This document shows positions 33,808 to 45,300 of a DNA stretch of 64,000 nucleotides, in pieces. The notes under the pieces were generated by a model that was not told the origin of the DNA, searched no databases, and saw only the letters and a list, made by a program, of their open reading frames with translations. Source of the DNA: Rhodocollybia butyracea. Taxonomy: Eukaryota > Basidiomycota > Agaricomycetes > Agaricales > Omphalotaceae. The first letter of the stretch is position 1; the number at the start of each line of letters is the position of its first letter. The DNA lies in contig JADNRY010000261.1 of the NCBI GenBank assembly GCA_015501585.1, positions 1 through 64,000 of the forward strand, in the 5' to 3' direction. The position numbers and the translations under genes are program-made.

Positions 33808-36459
33808 ATGTCTGACGTTACTAGTGCCTGGCTTCCACGCAACGTCGTCGAGACGTTTACAACCTTCCTAACCAACAACGAATCGTCTGATTTCGGAAAA
33901 CTCAAAAATGAAATTCTCTTGGATTTCCAGAAAAATGAGCTATGGACTAAGCACGTGGCTTCAGAGCAAATCCAGGGCTTTACATCCGACGTCTGGCTCA
34001 AAATAACGTCTCGATTGTTTGGTGCTCATCTGATAGCAGCAGCTACAAAAGATCGTATTGATTGCCAACTCGAGGTTCTTCCGCCAGAGACAGCCCTAGG
34101 GCAACAGGTAGAACGTCAGGTGCGTAATCACTTGGGTTTTGTTTATGTCTACTGAATTAAACTGGTTAGTACGGATATCTCGTGGACCCCCAGCATGGGT
34201 GCAAACGATATTTTGAGCGACAAAAGCAAAAGTTGGACAGCTCCCGAGCGCGACTCAAAAAGCCCAAACCTTTGGACCAAAAGGACCATTCGCCATTATT
34301 GTGTCTCGTTTTGAACCTCCGAGAAACGGTCGGGCTCTCGGGACTCGTGAACTTGCGTTCTAATCTGCTGATCGCAGCGTTTCATATTAAGATGTACAAA
34401 AAGGTATGTTAGGTTTTCTATTCAAATCAAGGTTCATTGACGAAAATTCCATCAAAGGGTATTATGCAACTACCTAAAAAACAAGGAGATGTTCCCGCTT
34501 GGTCGGTTTTGATAGAGGAGCTGTCGAATAAAGGGTATGTGGTCCACAGCTCGCAATTGACCTTAATTAAATTCCGAGTTAGTTCTACAGAGCTAAACGC
34601 TCTCCGAAATGACCCGGACTTGATCAGTCATTACGATCCGGCTGATTGGCAAATTATGCTACACTGTGCTCTTGCGGTTACGCCCATGGTCTTGTTAAAC
34701 GACACTATACCGAGAAAGATCAGCAGGGGGGTGTTGTGGCAGTACGCGATGAGTTTGGCAGGCAAAACGAAGCCAAAGACCGTCCAGGATATAGAGTCTT
34801 GCATTTGGGACAATATGTTCCAGCTCATGAATGGCTCTGTCTTAGTCGATGATGCAATCGATGCGATATATGCGTGTGCAACGTATCTTTCGCAAAATAT
34901 GTCTAAAGAAGACTCTCTCTTTTTTTGCCTCGGTGAGTTGATTAGATTGAATGTTTTTTTTTTTTTTTTTTTTTTTTTTGGTGGTGAAACTGAATGGTGT
35001 TTGGAGGGTCGACTGTACCACCTATTCCGGAAGACGAGCCCGGAGATTCCACTGCGGCCCCCATTCTGCAAGACGAGCCCGGAGATTCCACTGCGGCCCC
35101 CATTCTGCAAGACGTGCCGGGAGATTCCACTGCGGCCCCCATTCTGCAAGACGTGCCGGGAGATTCCACTGTCGCCCCTGTTCCAGGTGACAACACCGTA
35201 CTTCACGGAGATTCTGCCATACCTCATATTCCGGATGATGGCCCTCCTCCTGCATATAGTCCACCCCGGTCCAAGCAAGTTGTTGCGCACGAGAGGCGCA
35301 GAAGAGTAGATCGAGGAATCGTCATCAATAACCACATAACCATTCAAGCGGATAATTTGATATTCGGTGATGGTTCAGGATATTCCTCGGGAGCAGAGAG
35401 ATCGTCGCCGGCTGCGGGGACATCGTCGTCGGTTGCCAAGTCTACAGCTGATCAAGACGAAACGGAATACTGGACCAAGGAACAAGGGTTCTGGGTCCTG
35501 CTCGAGAACGACCCAGAGTTGGTTAACAGAACTTCCTCGGCCTTGTTCGAGCAAGTTTGTGATCCTGCTTCTCTCCTGGTCCTATTGACTCACCCAAGTT
35601 TTTAGGTTGAAGCAGTGGAGTGGGGTCCAAACCAAAAGTCATTCCTGAATCCCAAATCGCTGCTGAAGCTGAAACGCGGTGAATGGATCAATGACGAACT
35701 GATCGCTCATTTCGGAACCACTTGGGCTCGACAAGGACAACGGCACCACGTACTCTTCCTTGACTCATATTTCCCATCGATCTTCATGTACAGTGACAAG
35801 GCATGTACAGCAGGTTCCCCCCAATTGGACCGTCAGGAGGAACTCAACCTCAACCTCGACCGAAGATTGCAGGTATGTATTTCGCGTTCACTTGTTCGCA
35901 CCTGCTGATATAACCCCTAGAGTTTGGAGATGGCAATCAATGAAATTGATTTTTGTTTCATTGCAATCAACGAAAGGAACACTCATTGGTTCTCGGCAGT
36001 CATTGACTTTCGGGGGAAAGAAATGTACATGTGTGATAGCATGCCAGAGAAATTCCGAGATGTTCGAATCATCGCCGTAATACTTGTATCTGATGTTGTG
36101 AGGCGTTGGTTGCTAATTTTAATTTATTCTTAGAGTCTTGCGTGGGTCTGTCGCACCATCCTTTGGCTGCAAGGAAAATACATGGTCGAGGAGGAATGGA
36201 AGTGGGTTTTGAAAGATGTGAGTAGATGGATTTATGGGTGTCACAGCTGAACTCTAAATTGTTCTCAAAGGTCCCGAAACAAACCGACACATCATCTTGC
36301 GGGTTAAACGTATTATGGTATCTCCGACAGCTCCTGTACACAGGAAGAATCAGCGCAGTGGAGACCTATCCGGGGTTTAGCTTGAAGGAGAGTATGGAGT
36401 GCAAAAGGGTCCACTTGTTAGTGGAATACCTTGAACATTGTGATATTACCTTTTCGTAG
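33808..36459 (+). CDS. Ulp1-like (C48) cysteine protease, copy 3, apparently intact
   Basis: Starts MSDVTSAWLPRNVVETF. Exons join across short introns, e.g. YKK to GIMQLPKKQ over 34404-34457, and SLFFCLG to STVPPIPED over an intron carrying a T23 run. Order: N-terminal region, middle region (YDPADWQIMLHCALAVTP, QDIESCIWDNMFQLM), a 13-residue repeat linker, SKQVVAHERRRRVDRG, DETEYWTKEQGFWVLL, then the protease core WINDELIAHFGTTWARQ, NTHWFSAVIDF (His), YMCDSMP (Asp) and TDTSSCGLNVLWYLRQLLYT (Cys). Catalytic residues are complete. Ulp1-family enzymes process or remove ubiquitin-like modifiers. Unlike the other two copies it lacks an adjacent JmjC-like gene. Confidence 0.78.
35042..35197 (+). 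repeat. In-frame 39-bp minisatellite in Ulp1-like copy 3
   Basis: Starts at 35042, 35081, 35120 and 35159 give an exact 39-bp (13-codon) period encoding GDSTAAPILQDEP and close variants. It lies in the linker between the middle region and the protease core. Confidence 0.88.
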
Positions 36460-36613
36460 GTGTAGTTGTACCATAATGATGTCATTGCTATCCGAGCTGA
36501 AACTCGATTCGAATAAGTGTTATACTTCTTGAGGTGGTACGTTGACAATGGGCCACTAGACCAGTCCATCAAAGCTACTTGAGGGTTCAGAGGCTATAGA
36601 GGTTATCCGCTCA

Positions 36614-36675
36614 CTACACAGCATATTCCCAAATATGGTAATGCGACCCATACATATAAGGAAACTGGGAACAAG
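36614..36675 (+). repeat. Module-tail repeat, copy 2
   Basis: Matches 31403-31463 over about 60 bp: CACAGCATATTCCCAAATAT, GCGACCCATACATATA, GGAAACTGGGAACAA. Confidence 0.75.
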
Positions 36676-36687
36676 GGCAGTCACTGA

Positions 36688-36748
36688 TGGTGTAATGGTA
36701 GAACATGTCAAGCCAAGTTGGCCTAGGTCCAAATCCTGCTCAGGGCAG
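36688..36748 (+). tRNA. tRNA-like unit, TGGTGTAATGG type, short
   Basis: Box A TGGTGTAATGG and box B-like GGTCCAAATCC are separated by a short arm with CCAAG facing CTAGG-like sequence, and a T6 run follows near 36765. The acceptor stem is weak. A related start occurs near 58794. Confidence 0.35.
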
Positions 36749-36840
36749 GTAGGTGAGTTTGTTTTTTACTACTACTTAGAGGTAACACATTCCTAAACTG
36801 ACAAAAAGGAAAATACACAACAAGGCATACAAAGTGCTCA

Positions 36841-36919
36841 GTGCCTGAGAGGGAGTCGAACCCTGGTAAACTATCATGCATGCTTCAATCAACCGACTAT
36901 ACCGTTAGACTACCAGGCG
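36841..36919 (-). tRNA. tRNA-like unit, GCCTGG type
   Basis: Minus strand: GCCTGGTAGTCTAACGG (box A TAGTCTAACGG), box B GGTTCGACTCC and closing TCAGGC, with GCCTG facing CAGGC. A short central arm pairs partly. T5 lies downstream on the minus strand. Confidence 0.45.
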
Positions 36920-37038
36920 GTATAGGTTTGCCTTGGTTGCCTCAATTTGTACGCATACAGAAAAGACGCAAGTCAAGTGAACTTGGTAAAAAACGCGTTT
37001 TCAGGCGCCACTAAATACATAGACATGCCACTCGCGTT

Positions 37039-37392
37039 CTACTCTACGTGTTTTAACTCGTGGTTTTCCTCGGCCATCCGAACCTTGATTTCCGGTTCCA
37101 TCAAGGCTTGCTGGTTGTCGAGCTTTTTTCTCAGTTCTGGGATAGTTTTCTACTCCTGCACTCTAAGCTCCTCTCTTATTTTTAGTTCTGCCACCTTTCC
37201 TGCCAGAAGATCCAGTAAAACATCGGTTGTCGTGGCTAGAAATTGATTCTCCTCCATATCGGCATCATCGCCATCTAGTTGTGGCGTAATGTCAGACCTG
37301 GTAGATACCTCATAGAGTACTGATGCTAGCCTGTAGTATATAAGGCCAAGTAAAATATCGCTTATCCCTGCCCCACAGCTCCGAGTCCCCAA
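37039..37392 (-). pseudogene. Coiled-coil protein paralogue with internal stop
   Basis: Encodes DVLLDLLAGKVAELKIREEL, RVQE, then an in-frame TAG at about 37154-37156, then KTIPELRKKLDNQQAL and a further coiled-coil end. It aligns with the intact gene at 37679-38023 (NVLLDVLAEKVLELKLQEEL then QVQKDKKIAELEKEV). Loss of the frame at the TAG makes it a likely pseudogene. Confidence 0.6.
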
Positions 37393-37488
37393 TGGACCAG
37401 ATACCTACGACAGGGAAAAGCTCGAGAATCCACGTAAAGTACTTGGAATACCCGAAGCAAAGTGTTCCCAAAAAAAAGATAAATCTTG

Positions 37489-37552
37489 ATGGCGTGGTGG
37501 TAAATCCTTGGGTCCACCAAGCTAACAACAGTTCAATTCCTGGTTAGGGGAT
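37489..37552 (+). tRNA. tRNA-like unit, TGGCGTGGTGG type, short
   Basis: Box A-like TGGCGTGGTGG and box B AGTTCAATTCC lie about 35 bp apart, with CTTGG facing CCAAG between them, a normal-length anticodon arm. The acceptor is poorly paired and no T-run is close. Probably a pseudo-tRNA. Confidence 0.3.
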
Positions 37553-37678
37553 ATCTACGTGTGGCGGGTGAGGACCTTCAAAACACATGAAAAGTAGCAT
37601 CAGTTTGAATGTATTTTTGTATGAGATGGGAGCATCAAGCCTCAAGAGATGGGATACAACGTGCAAACTACAACACGT

Positions 37679-38023
37679 CTACTCTACGCATGGGTGTCCT
37701 TGTCCTTTTTTCAACATTTCATTCTCCTTGGTCAGCCTCTCAACCACTTCTTCAAGTCGTCCCACTTTTGTTTGTGATTCTGCCAATGCACGCTTGAGGT
37801 CAACCTCTTTTTCAAGCTCTGCAATTTTTTTATCCTTCTGGACCTGCAGCTCTTCCTGGAGTTTTAGCTCGAGCACCTTTTCCGCAAGGACATCAAGGAG
37901 GACATTGTTAGTGGTTTGGAGATGCATATGTTGGGTTGTAGTGGGTCTCTCTTCTGGATCAGAAAACTCCATCTCATCATCTTGGAGAGGTGGTCCAGTT
38001 TTTCCTCCACGAGGGAATACCAT
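37679..38023 (-). CDS. Small coiled-coil protein (114 residues)
   Basis: From ATG 38023 (MVFPRGGKTGPPLQDDEMEF) the frame gives an acidic head, TTNNVLLDVLAEKVLELKLQ and a charged heptad-rich region (KIAELEKEVDLKRALAESQ, EEVVERLTKENEMLKK). A predicted dimeric coiled coil with no catalytic motif. An upstream exon (VLEK before a GTATGT donor near 38083) may extend the N-terminus. Function is not assignable. A broken paralogue lies downstream and a similar-style gene at 62368-62820. Confidence 0.55.
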   Translation of the reverse strand: MVFPRGGKTGPPLQDDEMEFSDPEERPTTTQHMHLQTTNNVLLDVLAEKVLELKLQEELQVQKDKKIAELEKEVDLKRALAESQTKVGRLEEVVERLTKENEMLKKGQGHPCVE

Positions 38024-38485
38024 TTTACTACATAGGAAAAGTTTAATCGTTGAATACCAATCAGCTTTTGACGACATACCTTTTTCCAGCACAAACAAAC
38101 TACAATTTGATCAAAGTGGGTAACTTGTCGATTTACGACTGCACGAAATACAGATGAGCTGATGCAAAGATTGTGCGTGGATAACTTACGTTGACAATGG
38201 TGGTAAGTTGAAGTCCAGCGTGGGAGTCAACAATTGTCAGTGACCGTGGGAGTACTAAATGACTCAACGTCACCTGTTTGGACGCTGGTGCCATTGCAGG
38301 TAGTCCTGGTGCTATGCACCATCCTGTGGTCACAACCCGAGGGTTTGAACTGGCCAGGATGAAAACTCAACTAATACCCTTCATTCTGACTTCAGAATGC
38401 CTTGGAGGTGCATATCACATTACATTATGTAAAAGGCAAAGCGTCAGAAAGCGAGGCTGCTCTTTCAGCTTTGTTTTCTCTCACC

Positions 38486-39530
38486 ATGTCCGACGCAAAA
38501 GTACTTTTGGTTGGGGATCTTGAGTTGTCAGAAGGTGAGATCATATCCATGCACAATTCTCCAGTCGATTTGACTATAATTTCAGCAGAGGAGCCTTTGA
38601 TTGGACGCGCAAAAAAGAGATTTGTGTTGTTTCCAATTGCGTACCCAGAAGTGAGTGCTTTGGTGATGATGTTATTGTGCCTAACCCACCCAGATTTGGG
38701 CCTTGTATAAGAAAGCCCAGCATTCGTTTTGGACATCAGAAAGTTTCCACCTAAAGGAAAGCACGACAGACTCTCAACTACAAAGATTGGTATCTTTCAT
38801 GGCATCAACTTTTGACTCTCCGACTATCCGTGATCTTAGTGGTCGAGTATCCAGAACCATACAGATCCAAGAGGCACGGTCTTATTATGGTTTTCAGAGT
38901 ATGCGCACGAGCATACAGCTCGAGGCTTACGCTGATATTCTAAAACCTCATTTTATCGACTGTTCGCCCAGTCTTCAGACCAAGATGAGTTGGATCGAAC
39001 GTCAGATCGCCGATCCAGGATGCGAATTCAGCAAGCTGGTGCTAGTTGACGCGCTTGTTAGAGGTTTATTCTGTTCTGGCACGCTTACTGTGCTGGAATG
39101 GTTGGTTAGGGACAATCCATCTTCCAACACCTCTTCTGCCATTCACCAAATTATTCGAGACCTTCATCAGGACGTCCAGTTCTGCTATGTGGTGTTCAAG
39201 AGCCTTTGCAAGCGCACACACCCTCAGAGTCTGGCCAAAGTCATCAAAGAGGCGGTTGGCATCGAGCAAGATTTTGTGAAGGGTACTTTATATATGCTCC
39301 TAGCTTGTGGGAATCTTACTGGTTTAATAGACAACATCAGAACTGGATTGGATGTTACGCTGGTCAACAAGCATATTGAATGCATGGCTGATAAATTGGC
39401 TATCGGGTTTGGGGGTTCACCTATATACCACTCCCAGACCGTGTTCTCATCGGAACCGTTGAACGAGATAGAGACCCACGTTGGTGTCAAAAAACAGATC
39501 AGTTCTCTTTCAACGGCAGCACCCTTGTAA
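38486..39530 (+). CDS. Ribonucleotide reductase R2-like protein lacking all six metal ligands (333 residues)
   Basis: Exons 38486-38650 and 38694-39530 join across a 43-nt intron in phase (334 codons with stop). Clear R2 landmarks: RFVLFPIAYPEIWALYKKAQ, SFWTSESFHL, EARSYYGFQ, LVRGLFCSGTLTVLEWL and HIECMADKLAIGFGG. Aligned with canonical class I R2, the ligand Asp (FWTxExxD) is His; the ENIHSEMY ligands Glu and His are Thr and Gln (TSIQLEAY) with the radical-position Tyr kept; the VEG Glu is Arg (VRG); and in RDEGLH the Glu and His become Leu and Asp. No di-iron site can form. The frame is intact and the fold-level pattern conserved, suggesting a pseudoenzyme, in the manner of yeast Rnr4, rather than a dead gene. 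Confidence 0.85.
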
Positions 39531-40176
39531 GTGCCACTGTCTGCTTTTCGGTTTTCAAGCACTTGACGTGTGATGTTAGGGTCTTGGATGAAGATTTTTA
39601 GTAGAAGAAGTGTAATTACATGTCCTTGTATACTCGTGATTTTGGAAAAATAATTCCAACAGACTTTGTGCTGACAGTGCCCAAGTGGAATCGAACCTCT
39701 GTCTACTTGATATCACTCGTGGAAGATCTGGGGTCTAATATGCACTGCAAGGCCCCGTACATGTAATATGAAGTCCACTTTCAGGAGCCTCATGTCATCG
39801 ACAACAACCAATTGAAATGGGAGACTGTGGTAAAGGCAAAGAAGATAAAGGGTGAGGAACAGGGTTCAAGCAGCGTGTATGTGGTAGTCAGTATTCTGTG
39901 TTGTCAGGGAACACGACGATCAAGTTTAGTAGTTGTGGGCACACGTGTTGTATTGGTGAGAGGCCTCGCCATACTTTTGTTGCTCATCTGTCAGGTGATA
40001 AACATGACCTTTGATGTCATTACTACTGGAACCAAGTTGTAGAATGGATTATTTAATACATGCATTTGTTTATTCGTTTAACATTACAGGGACGTTACAG
40101 AAAGTCGAGACGAGGAGCGTGAAATCATAACAAAGAAACTTGCAATCATAAGCGAGGGAACGTGCAAGGCAAAGAC
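39531..40176. other. Intergenic with a truncated tRNA-like 3' half
   Basis: On the minus strand near 39710-39677, AAGTAGACAGAGGTTCGATT and CCACTTGGGCA form a box B and 3' acceptor remnant. TGATGTCATTACTACTGGAA occurs near 40014. No gene. Confidence 0.4.
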
Positions 40177-42049
40177 TTAGCGGGCCTTCTTGGCGTACTG
40201 AATAACGCTAAAGAGTGCAGGGTCGTTTTCAACGTCTGTAATGGCAAGTTGGTAAAGCAATAAGAGTAAGATCAAAATCACTTACCGTCAAACTCCATTT
40301 TGTGTTTTGGAAGCCCCTTGGCTTCCCACAACTCGAGTAAAGCCCAGACCACCACATAAAAGTTTACAAGACGTGAGAACGTTGTCGACGCAGGCATTAC
40401 CAGCCAGCGGGCCCAGTCCGTGGTTGAGACAAACTGGTCAGCGAGTGTGGCATCTCCAAGCCACTCAAAGACGGCTTTACGTAGCGGAGAGCAGCGAAAG
40501 ATAATATACACCAGACCCCGATAAAGATCCTGGAAGCGCTCTCGGCCTTGACAGCGGAAGCCCGGTGCGGCAATGGGATGTTTGAAGGTGGGTCCCCAAT
40601 CCTTATCAAAAGGGCAGTAGCAGATTGCGCAGGTGTTACCGGGCAACTTCATCACCTGCTTAAAATGGAGGTAGTAATCACAATACTGGCCAGACATCGG
40701 GCCTGAGCAGTGGAATGTGTCTCGGAGACAGGAGGACCCCTGGTTGAGGACAGTATGATAAACACAAACGCCTGCGAAATCGTTCTGCAGAAACGCAACC
40801 CGCTTGAACACTGCCTTGGGACCCTTGTCGTTGCTGAACTGGAACCCAGCTATTCGGCCAAGAGGGATCCTGACGAAAAAGACCCAGGGAGCTTCCTGAA
40901 GCTCCCGATATGGGACTGTCTCTCCGCTCGGCAGCACGTATAGCTGGCGATGGTTGTCAGCACAGGTAGGATCAAAGATTTCACGTGAAATCGGCGCGCG
41001 CGGAGGTGGGATGACTTTGGGAGAAGATGATTGACTTGAGACCTTTGACCTGCGTGGAGAGAGCCTGGGCGAACCCGAAAAGGTAGCATTGTCAAGAGGA
41101 GCCTGGAGACCAAGACCCTTGGGCGAAAGCGGAGTTACGACGCGATGAACAGGAGAACGAGTCGGGGAAGCAGTGGGAGGACCGTCAGTGCGGGTCGAAG
41201 TGGCGTACTCTTGGATCAATCCTGGAACTTTCATGAAAAAGTCAAGAACTTCAGATGTGGTGACGCTCGTTCCCGGCTCCTGGCTCCTGGCGTAGGTTTC
41301 GAACGCGATCGGCAATGAATCCAGGTCGATGACAACAAGGCTGGTCGGCCTTGGATGACTCTAAAGACAGTTGTCAGTGAATAACAAGCAAAGAAATGAG
41401 CACTTACTACGGTCCCATTTTCGACGGGTTTCTACATGGACATGGTTATATGCGCCAAGTTTGAAGAGAAAACAGCTTACCAGAGCGGGAGCAGGAAGGC
41501 GCAGCTACATACGCATATATCAGCAACGTAAACCAATAAACAATTGAAAGGCCTACTGGTTCGCGATTCTTTTCTCTTGGTGGTCGATCGAGAAAGTCTA
41601 GGGGATACTTTTTGTACCCAGCAACGTCCCGATACCACTACAAAAAAAAAATCAATTACCGAAAAGACAAGTATTTGAGACGCTCTACCATGGGCAGTGC
41701 CTTGTGAGCTGTCTGAATATGTTTAAATAATTCCAAAGGCTCAGCGGAAAAAGTGCATTGGTCTATGCGTCTAACAGGACATCCAAAAGCCTTTTGGTTA
41801 TCTGCTGAGGGACAATCCATCGTTTGGCCTATAAGATTGGTTAAGAATAATTTCAAGAGAAAGACCAGAAAAAGGCTCACCAACGGAGTCTACATAAAAA
41901 TACAATGAGGTCGCAGTCTTGTGACCAAGCTTTATATGTTTGTGTAATTGACTTTCATTGAGCTGCTCTCTACAGAAGGGACACCTGGCAAGAGTTGGAA
42001 AAGGAAGAGAAAAGAAAAGAAGAGCTTACTTTACAGTGTCATCAGCCAT
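40177..42049 (-). CDS. Cys/His-rich zinc-finger protein, copy 3 (longer form)
   Basis: Starts at ATG 42049 with MADDTVK; the intron joins in phase to CPFCREQLNESQLHKHIKLG with H (C2H2 finger). The next exon gives DSVG, QTMDCPSADNQKAFGCPVRR and CTFSAEPLELFKHIQTAH (second finger). Short exons lead to the main exon (41315-40278): Ser/Pro-rich (SPRRSKVSSQSSSPK), a core with FHCSGPMSGQYC, TCAICYCPF, HPIAAPGFRC and SPLRKAVFEWLGD, then a last exon DVENDPALFSVIQYAKKAR ending at 40177. It shares the second Cys cluster and following helices with the module 1 and 2 proteins and with the RecQ-type tail. It is divergent from the RecQ-type gene. The middle exons (41350-41660) are only approximately placed. 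Confidence 0.65.
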
Positions 42050-42346
42050 AACGGAAATAGAGACAAGGCAAATTAGCGCGCGCAAATAGATCTGTTATCA
42101 CGTCGTGTTTAGGGCAGGTCTGTTGGTGCTTGACTGATGCCATTGTAAGTTTTTTTCATTGGACTCGTATCTTGATAGTACTTACGCTTTTGATTAAAAG
42201 ATTCAAATGCAATAGAGCAGAATGCGCTTATCCGGCAGCATCCACAGCAAAAACTCATCCAAAAGCCTACCATTTTGGCACCAGTGTGAGTTTTCAAGGC
42301 AAGTAAATCTTCATCAGTTATATGCACATGGTTTTATGAAAATGGC
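42050..42346. other. Divergent intergenic region
   Basis: Separates the Cys/His-rich gene from the RecQ-type gene and probably contains the unplaced first exon of the latter. No convincing promoter motif is recognised. Confidence 0.35.
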
Positions 42347-45300
42347 CAGGAAAAACACACAACGTCGAGCGAATATCCGGAATTCTGCACTGTCCCTGTG
42401 GTAATCCGGCACATAACAGATACCATGTGGAACGGTTCAAAAAAATCTTTACCGACTTTTCCGTCCATCCTACCATCAATGATTTAGGTGAAAAGTATGC
42501 GGATCCATCGCCTCATCTCTACGTTAGCCCCTGTAGCGGCGTACCTTCTGCGCCTCCGACCCCGGATGAGATGATATCTCAGTTTTCATCTCTGCAGGTG
42601 GCCGGTCCTTCCACCACGGCAGAGCCTCTTGACGCCAGTCACCAAACAGAAGATGAAGACATTGAGATGGAGGGAACCGTCGATGACTTTGGTGATAACG
42701 TGGACGAAGGAGAGGGGCAGGAATGGGAGGACGAACCAGCAGTTGGGCTAGATTCGGATATGGAAATCTTGGCATCTGCAGATCATGACGAAGAAAAGGA
42801 ACACGATGATCCAATGGATGGTATTCAGGTTCCAGAAGAAAGCTCAGAGGAAGACTCGGACTCGGACACAGAGTGTCATGACGATTTTGATGAAAATCCT
42901 GCATCCCCTCCACCTCCTCCTTCTGATGAGCTTGTACAGGATCTAATATCCCGGTACGCTCCAGACCCTGACGATATCAACGAGAATGCTGCACGAAAGT
43001 TCCTCCAAGAGAACCAGATTGTTGTGGATCCAATCCAGCGCTGGACAGTCTGCCTCCAATGCCGTCTGCCTATTCGTTGGACAACTATTCACAAGCACCG
43101 ACGCTGTGAACACCATTCTCGTTTCTCTCGACTTTCCCGTACCGCTGGCGCTTTTGTGGAATTTCCGTCGGAAGAGGAGATCATACGAAACCTCCTTATT
43201 CTCAAAGCAGATCAAGCTACAGAATACAGTCTGCGGATGATTCCTCCTGTGGAGGGTCTCGAGGTGAAGACCTGTGTCAAATGCTTGTTTCCTGGTTGCG
43301 GAAAAATCTACAGCTCAAAAGGCTCCTTCGATTATCACTGGAGAACATCGCAGAGCCATACTGGTAAAAGATCTAGCAGCAAAGTCAACGTCCACCCACT
43401 CGGGGGCATGATGTTTTCGCAGCAATACATCGAAATCACCGGCTCTCTGAACCATTTAGACTCTGACAAAGTCCTCCAGAAAGTTTTGGCTCTTGCAAAG
43501 GAACGCGGGGTTCTCGATCCTCCAACTATAGCAGGCCCTCCTGGTACCGCGTCTGCAATGAACCAGGTCTACAACGAGTTTCGCTGGAACGAAATTATTG
43601 AAGGCGCTGTTTTTGAAGACGTTCGAGTTTCTGCTCTCATCCCTGTTGCTTCTGAAGAGCCCGACTATTTTCGAATTGTCCAAGGCGCTCATTTCTACTA
43701 CTGGTCCATCGTCCCGAAACTTGAGAGCTTGGGCACTACCGTCCGGCGTTGGATTCGATCTCTGCGGCCTAGGTAAGGTTTTGTTCTTTTCAAGTATTTA
43801 ATTACTCAGATTTGTGCCAGTGAGATTCGCAACATACCTTTTCGTAGATTACAGGAAAAGAGCAGTATGGATCAGAACGCAAATGTTCTTGCTACCTTCC
43901 TGGTTTTCCTACTACGAAACACACGAAAGCCAATCCCAAGCTTTGATATTGTCCTCCACCCAGCCGCAAAAGGTGCTCTTACGATGCTGGGAGACAAAGC
44001 CACGGAAATACCTGGGCCTGCGGCTGAAGACCAGAAGATATACAACTCAAATATCAGTAAAGCCATCCATGACGCAGTTTGGACGTTCCTATCAAACCCA
44101 TCTAGTGAATTCCTAGTCAATCGTCAGCTCTGTCCTCTTCTGCGGTTTTTCGTGGCCTCCCACATTCGTGATGCTATTGGTACTCTTGGGATGATAACAC
44201 AAGTCACACCAAGAATCTCGAAAATTCAGTGGTGCTTCCGAACCACTGGATGCAATGTCATCATACTCGGACGGGAAGAATTTGATAACGAAGAGTTTAG
44301 GTACATGACTTGTTCTTATTCCCCAACGGTTACTGACTGAATTATTAGAACGTACGAAGCCCTTGTTCAAAATTACCTTATGGACGGTTACAGTACCGCA
44401 TTCACTACGATGAGAGAGACCAAAAACAGGTTTTCGAGTGTGATTGCCAGCCAGCCAACCATTGCTCGATTCACCTGGGACGTGGACTCCAAAGTTGTCA
44501 GTATGGATGGGACTCCGATCTCCGTTCAGAAGCTTTTCGACTCTTGGCAAACGTGTCTTGCAGATCTTGAAACCGCCACACGTAAAGTTTTCCGGGGCTA
44601 TGACTATACCGCGATCCTTGAGCTCATAGATTCGAAAACAATCCCTCTTCCGGAAGAGTCATCGAATTGGTTCGTTGACTCACGAGCAGAGCTGGACTAC
44701 CTCTACTCGTTTATAGAGGAGGACCGTAATCAGCTAAAGCCGTATCGAGAGGTTCTTCTTCAGCATTTACTGAAGGATAAAACCATGTTCGCTGTTGCAA
44801 ATGGCGAGCTCATCCCAAACGAGAACGCGATCTGGCAATGGTTTGCCGACTTGCAGGATTCTGTTAATCTCAAGTGGTATCTAACCCATGTGTCTAGCCC
44901 TGGAACTGGTCGAGGTAGAGAGTGGGAAAATATCTATTATGCCAATCATCCTTCCCATTCTAAAAATCTTCACTGCCTTAACGGAACACCTGGCTATGAA
45001 CCCTATTACGGAAAAACGCAGGCAGTGAAGGGGTATACCGAATGCATACTCCGAACACCAGCCTGGCAGGTGATGCGATACGATATTTTAATCCTTGATT
45101 GCGCCTATTTCGCCGCCTCTCATCTGGGTAACCTCATTGGGATGAAGAAGGAGTTCTGTGCTAATTATCTCTATCGATCGTTTGTGAGATACGGAAGACC
45201 CATGGAATCTGCAGATTTCTCCAAGTTCCTCCAATACATTACCCAAAAGACAATCGGCGTTCCCCTTGGACTCCTCGACTACCGACAGCTTGACACTGCC

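Noticed and set aside
34957..34979. T23 run as a terminator or assembly gap
   Set aside because: It falls inside an intron whose splice sites join the Ulp1-like exons in phase. It may still vary in length.
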